From contig NC_079972.1 of the NCBI RefSeq assembly GCF_029852145.1, positions 1,822,901-1,886,900 on the forward strand: a DNA stretch of 64,000 nt. The letters are read 5' to 3'. The position numbers and the translations under genes were made by a program. Below, in pieces: positions 34,575 through 45,994 of the stretch (positions are counted from its first letter, which is position 1; the number at the start of each line of letters is the position of its first letter). Origin of the DNA: Microplitis mediator. Its lineage: Eukaryota > Arthropoda > Insecta > Hymenoptera > Braconidae. Under the pieces are notes generated by a model. The model made no database searches, was not told the origin of the DNA, and saw nothing but the letters and a program-made list of their open reading frames with translations.

Positions 34575-35579
34575 TTGAACTCACAACCCCGCCCATCGAC
34601 AACCTTGGAAGACTTCCTCGAGAGAACTCCTAGCAGTACAAATAAAAGGAAAAGGGAGCGATCTTCGAGCTCCACTCAAGCAGTCAGCCCTCCTCAAAAG
34701 CAAGGTCGCTTGTCACGTTCTTCCCCAACGATGGAAAACAAAGAATCACCTGATCTGAGTGTAAGTACTATTCCTATCGAGCCTTTCGACTCGAACAATA
34801 CTACTAATTCGAAACAAAGTAATTCTTTTGAGGCTCTTCTCGAACGGCTGGAAGCTTGGCGCCAAGAGTTCAGACTTTACCTGAACAGCAAAGTGGTACA
34901 ACTTTCCACTGACATCAACGCATCCAAGACAACAACACTTAAACACATTGAGAAAGTCGCTGAAGGCCTTAGAAAAGAAAACAAGGCCCTACAATCCAAA
35001 GTTTTCGCACTAGAATCTCGTATCGAGATTCTAGAAACAATAAACACCGCATCAAGCTCATCTGATTCTCACGCCCAATCCTCCGGCTCTACGGCTCAAT
35101 TACCAAGCTTAGAAAAACGCATAACCAGCTGTACCGCCAATATGGTGGACAAACTCATGCGCAAGAACAACATTATAAACAGAGGATTGGATCTCCAGAA
35201 CCAAAGTCCTACTAAAGCTGTTAACAGCTTCATCAAAGATCACTTCAAGGTCTCCAATAGCATCAGCTCAGCTGTCGCAGTAGGTAAGAACAACGACTTA
35301 ATAAAAGCGACCTTTAAAGACAATTATCACAAAAGAACTGTAATAGTAAACAAAAAAAACCTGAGGTTTCCAGTTTACATAAACCATGACCTCTCCCCTA
35401 GTGAAGATGAAGCCGCTAAAAAATTGAGATGGACTGGCAAACAGTTGTTGAAAGAGGGCAAGAAAGTCAAATTCGGTTTCCTGAGCATCTTAGTTGATGG
35501 CGCCATCTATAAATATGACCCATCATATAAATTTCGGTCCGTTAGGGTAGTTCTTCAATTTTCATCAAGAACGTCGTGA
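34575..35579 (+). mobile_element. LINE-type ORF1 protein (coiled coil plus RNA-binding-like C-terminus)
   Basis: 334 codons open from a TTG; the first ATG in frame is at about 34,731, so the true start is uncertain or spliced. The N-terminus is Ser/Lys-rich (KRKRERSSSS). A coiled coil spans residues about 85-160 (LERLEAWRQEF, LRKENKALQSKVFALESRIEIL). The C-terminal part (AVAVGKNNDLIKATF, VYINHDLSPSEDEAAKKLRW) resembles ORF1 proteins of insect non-LTR retrotransposons. No reverse transcriptase follows in the next 3 kb, so the element is incomplete, or ORF1 is mobilised in trans. Confidence 0.6.
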
Positions 35580-36800
35580 AAGTATAATCTCTTAATATTT
35601 TCATCAATTATTGTATCCAATTAAAGGATCTTTTTCAAATTTTTCGAACTTTGTTTTTCAAACTGGTGTAACAATCGTTACTAATGGATCGCGATTTAAC
35701 CGTACTTTAATTTATCAATTCTTCTAATTTTTTTAAATTTTTATTAAAATAAGAATTTGACTGCGTAGTTCAAAGCACACCCAATAATATGTATAAAAAT
35801 GCGTGTATGTATATGTGAGGATATATTCATGTGTATATTCTTTCACACCTATATATTCATCTAGCTCTTTTTGGATTTGTTTTGAATTCTCACCGAAAGA
35901 GTGTGTGAATACTAATGGTCAAGTCAGAAGAGTGAGAGAGAAAGGATAATAAGAGTAACCAAGTAAGAAAACTCTGTATATCTCTCTTCCGCTATGCACA
36001 GCTGCACCGCTACGGCTGGTCCCTTGCGAAGAGCTCACTGTCTCAATGTTTTTCACATGTCCAATGCAAGTCCCTCAAATCATCATAAATGTCACATAAA
36101 TTCATTAAGATATTTCCGTGATCTAGTTTGAATTGAATTTTTACATCTGTTACCAATAGGTCCCGCTGTTCAGCGGATCCTTTCTATTTCTTTTCTAACG
36201 TTCAAATCTCTCTCGAATTTTATTTTTACTTTTAATTTTTAATTGCATTTCTCAGAACCGTCTAAAATATTGGTAGCAAGTGTCGTCATAAATTCGTCAG
36301 AGAGACGTTGTCTTTAAAAATTACATCGTCCCTCTCAGAACCTCTCTGTTCCCTTTTTCTATCACCCAAATTTTTCCTCTCGATTTTGTTTTTCTTAGTT
36401 ATATTTTTCTAGAGTACAAAAATATGTTGACCATAAAAGTCATCATATATTTGTCAAAGAGACGTCGTTTTTAAAATCCCACGATTCCCCGCGGATCCTC
36501 ACTTCCCCCTTTACCACCATAGAAGAACTTTTCTCTCACATTTTTAATTACATTTCTCAGCAAATGTCATCATATATTTTATAAAAGTTATTTTCGAGCA
36601 GCCCACCGCGGACTTATTTTTCTATTTCATATCCTGTTTACTACAAAATACCAAGAACTCCCGCAATAAATATGTCATTCTCAGCTGCCCAAAAATCAAA
36701 CCCTTATATATAATTTTTCCTCTTTCTTTAACCCATTCTTTATTTCATCTTCGGTCCCTCTTTTTCTTTCAAACCTTTTCATATATATACCCAGGAAAAA
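35580..36800. other. Non-coding DNA downstream of ORF1
   Basis: Contains two imperfect ~200-bp direct repeats (36,265-36,400 and 36,420-36,560) with gtcatcatatatttgtcaaag- and gagacgtcgttttt-type words. No coding frame. Confidence 0.45.
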
Positions 36801-36829
36801 TACTCAAATTCAGTCATTACCGCCGCAAC

Positions 36830-38030
36830 TAAAACGCTTGTCGGATCTATCCGCGAGTAAGATTCCAACGTTCGCTCTCGTGACGCTCTACGCCTAGGCA
36901 ATTAGAGGTCCTAGACCGATAATCGGTATTTAATTTTAAAATTAAAAATCAAAACTCATTGCTTCTACATCTAAATCCGCGAGTAAGACTCACTGAGTCG
37001 ATTTCAACGTTCGCTCTCGTGGCGCTCTACGCCTAGGCAATCAGAGGTCCTAGACCGATAATCGAGTTTCGATTCTGTTATTTTAAATTATAATTTCGCG
37101 ACTTAAAATTTTATTTTTAAAACCTTTCCTCGTGAGGTCCTTCGCCTAGGCATCTGGACTCCTAGGTTGGATACCTAAGATAAAATCTTTTGAGTTCGCA
37201 TTAGAATTAACTAAACTCCCTCACGTGACGTCCACCGCCTAGGCAATCGGAGTCCTTGTTCAGGAATAGTTAATCCTTTAATAAAACCCTAAAAGAAAAT
37301 ATATACATTTATATATATCATCATAAATTCACTCGACAGCAAAGCCGGCCTTTTGGTTCAGCGTGCAGTGCGTTCGTGTAAATAGATTCAACCTGTGAAT
37401 CTCAATTAAAAACTGTCATAAAATATTGTAAACTCCTGTGTACACAAATTCAAACTGGTGAATTTGGAGTGAGTGTATGTGCAGATATATCAACCCTTCT
37501 GGGTAAGTCTAAAATTATAATATTTACATGTAAGATTTAACTTGTCAATATACTACACATGTTTTTCTTTTTATACATTCGTCTTTTCATTTACTGTCCT
37601 TTTTCTCCAGCATTCAAGTGCTTGTAAATTAAGTCATAGTAAACCCTAAGTAAGACGGAGAAAGAACACGGTCTTCTCGAGGGCCCATATTCACCGACCC
37701 AATATCCCTCTCGCTCAAAAATCCCGGACCTACCCTAACGCCACGCAGGTCATTGTACGGGACGGTCTATAGTACATCCGCTCGGTACGAATAGACAAAT
37801 AAGTTATAAAACAGTAAGAAATTAAAACATTCTTATATCAGCCACGTGACGCCAATTCCTTGGTTGGATGACAGAATAAAATAATTTCACATTATAACTT
37901 ATAATTTAATGATCGGTACCCAATTACTCATAAGTTCTCACACTAACCACGTGACGGTTCAATCGAACTCCTTGGCTGAGTTATAGAACGAGGTAATTTG
38001 GTATTCCGATATTAAAAAATAAACAAAATA
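36830..38030. repeat. Imperfect repeats with cgcctaggcaatcgg boxes
   Basis: Four units around 36,850, 36,975, 37,125 and 37,225 share cgtgacgctctacgcctaggcaat or a variant, often followed by a short hairpin (ggtc-cta-gacc; ccga-taa-tcgg). Two more units at 37,850 and 37,950 share ccacgtgacg and a following ccttgg. Probably a further hairpin-rich LTR-like region. Small frames are not genes. Confidence 0.5.
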
Positions 38031-38100
38031 ACGCTTTCGCCCGCCGCCTTCACTCAGTCCGATCGTGACACTGGAAATAATACTATATTCATCTTTACAG

Positions 38101-39274
38101 ATGTGTAGGAAGCAAACAAAAATCATCGATAGTTTTTAAGTTAGTGCAGCGAAAATTGATAAATTAGAATCAGAAAATTTGTTTTTACGAGGGAAAGTAA
38201 ACGAGTTGAAGGGTATAAGGAAGATTCAAGCTGATGTCATCAGAGATTTAAGACATACAGTAAACGATTCAAAAATGAATATGGGTATAGCAGTTATTAC
38301 AGAGGAAGTTCAGAAGCAAATGGAGAACTTGGAAAATAATTTACGTAATTGTATTAAAGCTAATAATGTAGAAAAAAAATCCGAAACATCTGAAAAAGAT
38401 TGACTTTCCGGCTCCGGATTCAGAAACTAATACAGTAAATAACTCAAATTCATTATTACAACTTAATTAAATAACGATTAAAACTATAATGAAGATACCC
38501 CTGATTAAAAAAAAAAAAAAATGAAAAGTATTAGAAATGATGAAATTTAAATTATTTTCAATACTTCTGAATACTTTCAATTCTTTTCAATTCCTTCTCT
38601 TATAGAGCTTTAACATTGTAGATCGTTTTTCATTTTTTTTTTACTCTGGACTGGTCATTAGCTTATTAAGTATTTGCGTTTATGAATAACACTTGATTTC
38701 AGAGTTTATTGACGACAATCTCTGTCTCTTTTAATAATAACTACTATTTGATACTATTAATAGGTAGAGATACTTCCGGAAATAACAGTTCCAGCAAACG
38801 ACCCAACAAATGCTATTAATAAAAACAAAATGTCACTAAGAGTTAAATTCTTAACACGTATAAAGTGGCCTGACAAAACAAAATGAATGAAGCTTGGATT
38901 TGACGAAAATGCAAAAGGCGTCGAAAAGATAATAACTGAGCAAAAAGTTGAAGCAATCAAAGGTATATTAACTTATTTTTCTGTAATGTCCAAAGCTATA
39001 AAATAATGTAGTCAGCATACAAAAACGTCAATTTATTTTTATAGAATTAGCTCTCAAGTGTGAAGTCAATGAGGCGTTAAAAGAAGGTGACAAAAATTAT
39101 CCAACGACACAAAAAGTTCAACCCTGGATAAGCAAAACGTTAAGTGACGAGCATTATCGATTAAATTTAAACCGAAACGAGAATAATGAAAAAAATAGTA
39201 AACGTCAAAGAAAAGGGAAAGATGACACGTCCAAAGGAAAAAATGAAAAGCAACAATGGAAATATGAAAATTGA
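38101..39274 (+). pseudogene. Degraded coiled-coil protein gene, unrecognised
   Basis: First segment 38,101-38,403: an ATG after a tttacag acceptor, an in-frame TAA at 38,137-38,139, then a coiled coil (KIDKLESENLFLRGKVNELK). Second segment: exon 38,764-38,962 (RVKFLTRIKWPDKTK, in-frame TGA at 38,884-38,886, then KLGFDENAKGVEKIITEQKVEAI). It splices in phase to 39,045-39,274, ending in a Lys/Asn-rich tail. I do not recognise the family. Two stops in otherwise protein-like exons mark it as a pseudogene. Confidence 0.5.
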
Positions 39275-39368
39275 AGAATAAATAATAACAAAAGTTAAAT
39301 AATGTTTCAATAAAAATAAAATTTAATACCATTAATATTTCATGTTATACTGACTTAATGTTTCCTTA

Positions 39369-40249
39369 AAAAAAAATCTGGGCATCGGTTGGCCCTGCGA
39401 GCCAGCCCCAAAACTTCCTGCTGTTTTCAAGCTCAAAGAGCTCAAAAATACCTTTGTTTCTCTTTATTTATGAGCTTTTCAAGCTCAAAAGGGTTACGTT
39501 TTATGTTAAAGTTGAAAAATTTAGAATCCGAAGTAATTAAAGAATGAGCGTTTTTTGTATATTTATTCACAAGTTTAATAATTAGTTCAAACATAAGTAT
39601 TTACGTGATACGTTGTATCTATATTGTGTAAGTATATCGTGATACGAGCGAACATGTCGATTTTTAAGCAGTCACTTCCAATGACTTATAAAAAAGAACA
39701 TATTAGTTTTGTGTAATTTTGTTCAGTAATTATGTTATTCGATGAAAAAAGCAGATATAGATTTTACATTTATTATTCCGTCGATGATATCTCTCGAACG
39801 GATTATTCGATTAAGACGTTCTTGGCGGCAATCGAAAGCTTTTATCGAGTTCTAACGCTGATTAGATTTTGGAATTGATCGATTCGACAGTTTTCAAAAT
39901 ATCAAAAAAAAAAAAAACGTAAATAAAATAAATGTTTTTTTCGTATTTCTTAAATATCTCAGAGTCTATTTGACTAAAATTTCCTGAAAATCTAAGTTCA
40001 GAAGGAATCTTTCGAATGTCGCAAGAACCATCTAAATCGGTTCATTCATTAAAAAGAAATGAGAGGTTTACATCCACACACACACAACACACATGCACAC
40101 CTACAAACATCTCTCTAAAAATATCAGAATAGCATCTTAACACCTTCAAACGTCGACATATGAGAAAGACTCGATTTTTGAAAATAGGGGTGAAACCAAT
40201 AACTTCCCGAATTTTTAAAATCTTCGATTTTCTTAGCGGGAAGTTAAAA
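39369..40249 (+). mobile_element. Family A modular repeat, copy 4
   Basis: Left end ggttggccctgcgagccag with aaaacttcctgctgttttc; modules with cgatgatatctctcgaacgg; short CA tract at 40,076-40,100; right end cttagcgggaagttaaaaa at 40,231-40,249. More diverged than the copy at 24,385. Confidence 0.75.
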
Positions 40250-40350
40250 AATCTGAAAAACTGATTTCTTTAAAAAGAAATCTGAAAAAGTTATTATTGG
40301 TAAACTATTAAGTTCTTCGAGGTCAAAAAAAAGTTAGACCGAAAAAACAT

Positions 40351-40577
40351 ACACAGAAAAAAAAAATTTCTGGGCGCAAGAATTTTTTTGTATTATAAAT
40401 TGAACACAAAAATTTTTTTGGGACGAGAAAAAATTTATTGACTCAAAAAGTTTTTTCTTGCTCTGAGAAAATTCATTCTCGTCGTAAAAAAATTTCTATT
40501 TTCAATTCATAATGCAAAAATTTTCTTGTGGCGAGTAAAAAATTCTTGTGCCAAGAAATCCTTTTTTTCTGTGTACA
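40351..40577. mobile_element. Small inverted-repeat element (acacagaaaaaaa ends)
   Basis: Starts tacacagaaaaaaaaaat and ends tttttttctgtgta. The interior is drifting copies of aagaatttttttg and caagaaaaaatt in both orientations. No coding capacity. Same design as 48,808-49,283. Confidence 0.65.
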
Positions 40578-40744
40578 TTCCGCTAAAAAAAAATGATTCT
40601 TGTCCGACAATATCTTTGAGACAAATCGACCTGTTTGATTAACTTAGTATGTTGTAAAAACTAATATTTCTAATAACAACTAATAACAAATCGTCGATCC
40701 AGAAATCGTCATAATTCTATTTTACTCTATAATAATTATTAGTG

Positions 40745-41235
40745 GGTGAGGATTAGGAAGGTCCATTTGAAATGACTATTTTTTTTCACTCCCACGTCAA
40801 AATATTCTTGTAGACATTGAAAAAAAAAATTTCCTGCAAGTTTCAGACTTAACTTTTGATTATAAGTATTTTACATTTGATTTTGAAGTTTTCCTATTTA
40901 AAAAACACAGGAAAAGTTGGATTTAATTTCAATTATCTATAGTTCTTTCAATTATCTATAGTTAAACCGCATTTTAAGTTGTCTGATCGCCGTTTGCGGC
41001 ATTTTGTAGGTAATTTGATACTCTTCAAAAGTCTTCTTAGTAATTTTACTGAGATTCAAATTGTTTATTCTGCATTGGTTCTGAAAATCATGGTTTCAGT
41101 AATTATTTGGATTTTAGTTGATATTGATTAAACAACAAAATTTATAGTAAAAATGCAGGTCCCGATTTTTTAAAAAATTTGATTCACTACATGGGAGGTC
41201 CTCTCATTTAAGTGGCTTAAGTTTTTCGTTCACGT
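40745..41235. repeat. Half copy of the ggtccgtttgg foldback
   Basis: aggtccatttgaaatgactat, gtagacattgaaaaaaaaa, gccgtttgcggcattttgtag and ttcacgtgatat follow the order of the arm at 57,540-57,970. Only one arm is present. Confidence 0.6.
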
Positions 41236-42282
41236 GATATATAACGAATAGTGTTTTTACAATCCGCGACGGAGACGCGAACAACCCCAGTACCGTATGC
41301 GGTCACCCACGTGTATAGAAGAAAAATTATAAATTTATAGTTCGGGAAATGAAAATAATAGTAAATATGACTTCAATTAATATTTAAATATTAATAAAAT
41401 AATAATGTTATTAAATTATAAATAAATAAAATAAGGGTGTGCCTGGACCAGCTCCTCAGGCTGGATTAGTGCACGTAGGCGCCAGACCGTTTATACAAAA
41501 CGGACAAAAATAATTCATCAGGGGATAATTTGCGAAGATTGATCCGAGCGAGCAGCTTGTTCGAAGCAGATAACAATCGAATGAAATTCAAAAAAAGAAA
41601 TAATCAGAAAATAAGCACAATTAAATATATAGAAAATAATAAAGCAAATTAGATACAGTAGGAAAAGACCCAGGAAAAATAAATATTAAGTATTTCCCCG
41701 GAGATTGTTGGCTTAAATTATTTTTATAAAATACCAAAAATCTTTGATACAAGATTTTAATTATAAATATAAATTATAATCATTAATAACCCCTAAGGGT
41801 AGAATCTATATAAACCCAAAAAAATTCAAATTTATTTTCCTTGAACAAAATAAATAATTCATCAAAATCAATTAATTAAAAAATATAAATAATCACAATA
41901 ATTATCCGGGTTACCCCTTTACAATTTATAGGGGGAGAAAGATACGGCTCACCCTCACTCTCATTCACCAAATTTTCAAAATTATACTTTAAATAATATA
42001 AATTTCTTTACAGTAATAATTATTGCCTTTTAATAATTATTTATAATCAAAAATATACTATAAATTAATCGACCACTGGGGGTTAATAATAACTGTAAAT
42101 TATACACAGAAAAGAGAAACAAGTAGTAATATTCCGGGTATAATTATTTAAATTATAATGAAAATAATTTTAAATAATAAGTAAATAATAATAGGTCCGT
42201 TTTATAATTATTATTATTGTTCAGGAATGTTTCTCTGAACTATTACGTCGTCGACTCAGGAATTTTCTTTCCAGAGCCGGCG

Positions 42283-42299
42283 TATAGCTATAGCTACAA

Positions 42300-42363
<64 letters not shown>

Positions 42364-42384
42364 TTGTAGCTATAGCTATAGCTA
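42283..42384. repeat. Cruciform-prone (TA)n palindrome
   Basis: About 60 bases of TA repeat flanked by tatagctatagctacaag on the left and cttgtagctatagctata on the right, exact inverses. The whole is a ~100-bp perfect palindrome. Confidence 0.9.
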
Positions 42385-42812
42385 TATATATATATAAACG
42401 TAGTTGAGGTCCACCCCTCTAGTAGGGATGAATCAACCGTCCGTTACCCATTTAAATTAAATGGGCCCGTGTCCTTTTTAGCTAGTAATCTAATTATTTG
42501 GTAACTGATCCTGGTGTTACCCGGTTCGTAAGGACCAGACGACCGGTTGGCTATAAATTTATATATGCAAAAGGCATATAAAGGATCGGGAGTCGTGGGG
42601 CATGATATAGGGTAATAATATACCAGAAAGAGAAGATAGACTACAAGTGTTTGCAAATAAGCCAAACTAGTGAGAAGCACAAGAAATTACGGAAGGTATA
42701 ATAATAGTGTTATTATACTTACCTGTGAGGTGTTGGTTCACTGGTATCGATAAATGAGAGCAATAAATAATTAAGACAATTGTGAGCTCTGTATCACAAT
42801 TGTCTGGTACGG

Positions 42813-43208
42813 CTACAAGCAGGTATTGTAGGTGATTATCGTGGCAGGTACGCGCTTCTGTAAGCAGGTATTACAGGATAAATCGCGGCAGGTACGCGCT
42901 TCCACAAGCAGGTATTGTGGGATAATATCGTGGCAGGTACACGCTTCTACAAGCAGGTATTGTAGGAAAATATCGCGGCAGGTACGCGCTTCCACAAGCA
43001 GGTATTGTGGAAAAAGGTCGTGGCAGGTACACGCTTCTACAAGCAGGTATTGTAGGAAAAGGATGTAGCAGGTATACATCCTACGGGGTTACCGTCTTCT
43101 ATAGGCAGGTACTATAGGCTAGGATGAGGATACAGCAGGTATGCATCTCTACGGGGTTGCCGTCTTCTACAGGAAGGTATGTAGGCTAGGAAGTGTAGCA
43201 GGTATACA
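42813..43208 (+). repeat. Array of 16 hairpins with constant loop gcaggta and covarying stems
   Basis: A 45-bp unit carrying two hairpins is repeated five times, followed by more diverged units. Loop gcaggta is constant (one variant, gaaggta). Stems differ but stay complementary: ctacaa/ttgtag, ctgtaa/ttacag, ccacaa/ttgtgg, cgcg/cgcg, cgtg/cacg, aggatgta/tacatcct, ctatag/ctatag, gtgta/tacac. Intervening acgg-ggtta-ccgt and acgg-ggttg-ccgt are hairpins too. Because the unit is 45 bp, both strands have open frames (42,813-43,079), which are not genes. Confidence 0.9.
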
Positions 43209-43625
43209 CGAGAATAATCATTGAAGCTAATGATTATTCTATTAATTAAAAAGTATGCTTAAATACTACTGAATACTCAGGCGTAGACAGGTAATTAAAA
43301 GTTAAAAGAAAGAGTTAAAAAGAAGAAACTTATTTATTATAAATTCATTATGAAATTAATGGTGAGAAAACTGGTATAAAAATCTGAATAATTAGTGGCG
43401 CGCAGGCCTTTATATAGATTCACGTCGATGCTTACGCGTCGACGTGATGCGCATCCCTTCCATTAAGAATACAAATGGAGAGGGATTATTAAATAATAAT
43501 AATAATTGAATATAGTCTAGCCGGTAAACCAGATAACACATGGTAACTACCCAGGGTAACTGCCTATTATCATGGTATGATAATGAGGATTTATAAACCT
43601 CGTTACAATATATATATAGATATAA

Positions 43626-44180
43626 TTAAATTTTATTTTATTGTTACGTCCAGCTAAAATGCTGAACGTTGTATTTTATTTTTAATTTCTGTTGTATTTA
43701 TTAAAATTGAGCCGACGACCAGATTTTATTTTTTTTATTATCAATTTTATGTTTCGATAATATTTAGTGATAAGACATGACGAATGTAAAATGCTTTTAA
43801 GGGATTAAGACTTGTTTGCTTTGACATTTTTTTTGAAATGCTAGAGCAAACACCTAAATGTAATTATAATGACCCCTCAGGCAACTGTAAAGGCCCAAAG
43901 GCCAGCTGAAACACTTTTCATAGAAAACCAAAAATATTTATCAGCAAAAGTGTACATGGAATATATTTTTTAGTTACAAATAAATATAATCTTAATCCCT
44001 TACTTTCTCTCTGAGTGCACTTTTGTCGAGACATCTCGGGATCATAGAACAAATAGACAAAATAATTTTTTTATCGATAACGAAATAGCCATTAAGGAAA
44101 CAAATTTAGATGTCTAGACGAAAATGACGAAATAGTCATTAAGGGAATTTAATAAAAAAAATTACTATTTAAAATAATTT
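43626..44180. other. AT-rich DNA beginning with a TGTTACGTCC terminus
   Basis: tgttacgtccagctaaaatgc at 43,639 repeats the terminus seen at the end of arm 2 (complement at 45,346). Contains ggcccaaaggcc and cagctaaaatgctg hairpins. No coding frame. Confidence 0.4.
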
Positions 44181-45346
44181 TGACTAACAAAAATAGTAGA
44201 AAATTTATAACAATAAATGAATAATAGAGGCTCAACGCCAATCAAAAAAATATAATGTTAATTAAAATTAATATTTTAAGTTAACAAATCATAATATTAC
44301 AAAGAATAATAAATAAATTTAAACATTTAAATTTAAAATATTGTTATAAGTAAAAAATTGTACATGTGGATGGATGTGTGGGTGCGCACGCACATAGGCC
44401 CACATAGGGGTGTGCCCTTACCGCTTTCCTAAGGTGAAAATCTTAGAGAAAGGGAAAGGACCCATAGGAACTGTGTTCCGATTGGACACAATTTCCCCCA
44501 AACAATAGACGAAATAGGATCCGATAAGAAATTATAAAAAGGGTCGTTAAACAAAAAATAGTTAGTCCCGGACAAGAGGTCCATTGAGGCAGTGAAGTTC
44601 AAGTCACAGTGTCTTCACAAAATTTAAGTTACACTAGTTCCGTACTAGCTTAGCTTTACACAAGTGTTCTCACACTTAGGTTTTATTTACGCTAGTTCCG
44701 TACTAGTTCAATTTTATACAAGTGTTTTCACACTTAGATTTATCTTACGCTAGTTCCGTACTAGTTCAGTTTTATTCAGCGTTCTCACGCTTTCATACTA
44801 GTTCCGTACTAGTTATATTATACAAGTGTCCGCACACTTACATTATTGAGAGTTTTATTAAAATTAGTGATTTTATAAGTTTAAATTCAACTGTTAAAAT
44901 AAATTCTTAGCGAAAGTAATACCTAGAGTCAGTGGAAACTACGATTAGACAAACATCCATTTGCTGCGACTACAGGTATTGTAATTTTTAAGTTTATGTT
45001 GTATTAAAATCAAAAACATTTCCAACACACGGAAATTGTATTCAAAATTCTATAGTCCTCTCTAGTTATTAGAACGGATCTTATTGTAAATTAGAGTCGG
45101 CTGACTAGCCACCTAATACTTTCAGAAAATAATATCAAGTTTATTGTATTCATATTATCGAATTTTTCAATTCTATAATATATAGTAATTTAATTTGTAC
45201 ATCAAACATCTTTTATTTCAACACACCTCCCAGATAATTACACTCAGTGTGATCCCGGTCTATTGGTCGAAAGACTAGGGCCGAAAATAATAAAAATAAT
45301 AAATTATGTCCAAAATCACGATACACACCACATTTTGGACGTAACA
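44181..45346 (-). mobile_element. LTR-like arm 2, inverted copy of 33,185-34,467
   Basis: Read on the minus strand it starts tgttacgtccaaaatg and follows arm 1 in order: cggccctagtctttcgacca, the actagt-acgga-actagt hairpins, loop variants aagtgt-gaga-acactt (two, one gaaa), agcgt-gaga-acgct and aagtgt-gcgg-acactt, then gtgcgtgcgcaccc. It ends near 44,181 with ttttgttagtcaa. The two arms are about 9.7 kb apart. Confidence 0.75.
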
Positions 45347-45697
45347 TTATTTTGTTACAAATTATTTCGCTGTATAAACGTAATTTATATCTTATGATAA
45401 ATCTTTAAATCGTAACCTCGGTTCTACAGACCACTAATCAAACGTAGAATCACATAGTTGACTAGTGTACGACCACATTTAACTTCAAGGAAAAAAATAA
45501 GCTATATGTACATTGAGAAACGACAAGTAATAAAATGATAAAGTGATCAGTAAATACTGGCACTTTTATACACAGTATATTTTTTGGTTATAATTAAAAC
45601 GTAAATAATATTAAAATAGATATTAAAATTTATAGTGTAGACAGAGAAATTAATAATATTCTAAACTTTTAAACCGTAACTAAAACATTGAAAATTA

Positions 45698-45994
45698 ATG
45701 ACACCTTTTATAAAGTGTATTGTATGGAATATTATAATTGCTTACATTTTGACACTCGGACAGAACAATGCATACTACCCCTCTCATCGTTACAATCGAT
45801 GCAATAATAACAGAAATCAACGTACACATTACAATATAAATGCACGCAATCGCTATCAACTAAATGATCAACACAGATATAACAACAATTACCGTCCTTA
45901 TAATAATTATAATAATTATCAACCAAATAATAATTATAATCATCGACCTAAGTACTATAAGCATAACCCTGCCAACCAAAACTCATATTCTTAA
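45698..45994 (+). CDS. Small secreted Asn/Tyr/Arg-rich protein
   Basis: 98 codons, ATG to TAA. The N-terminus has a typical signal peptide: MTPF, basic residue, hydrophobic core (CIVWNIIIAYILTL) and a likely cut after GQNNA near residue 25. The mature ~73 residues are almost entirely Asn, Tyr, Arg, His, Pro and Gln, with NNYNNYQPNNNYNHRP-like repeats and one Cys. No family recognised. Single exon between repeats; no promoter could be assigned. Such low-complexity secreted peptides occur among silk, cuticle and venom-gland products, but there is no evidence for any of these here. It might also be a chance frame in AT-rich DNA; the clean signal peptide argues for a gene. Confidence 0.45.
   Translation: MTPFIKCIVWNIIIAYILTLGQNNAYYPSHRYNRCNNNRNQRTHYNINARNRYQLNDQHRYNNNYRPYNNYNNYQPNNNYNHRPKYYKHNPANQNSYS

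Larger units (their letters stand above)
41250..43625. mobile_element. Hairpin-rich LTR-like element
   Basis: Runs from tgtttttacaatccgcgac to about cctcgttaca (43,600-43,611), TG...CA-like ends. It has no protein-coding frame, contains the (TA)n cruciform and the hairpin array, and is similar in style to the element at 7276-9287. The boundaries are a guess because no second copy is present. Confidence 0.35.

Noticed and set aside
42813..43079. Open frames on both strands through the hairpin array (78 and 88 codons)
   Set aside because: The 45-bp unit is a multiple of three, so any stop-free unit stays open; the peptides are simple repeats of the unit.
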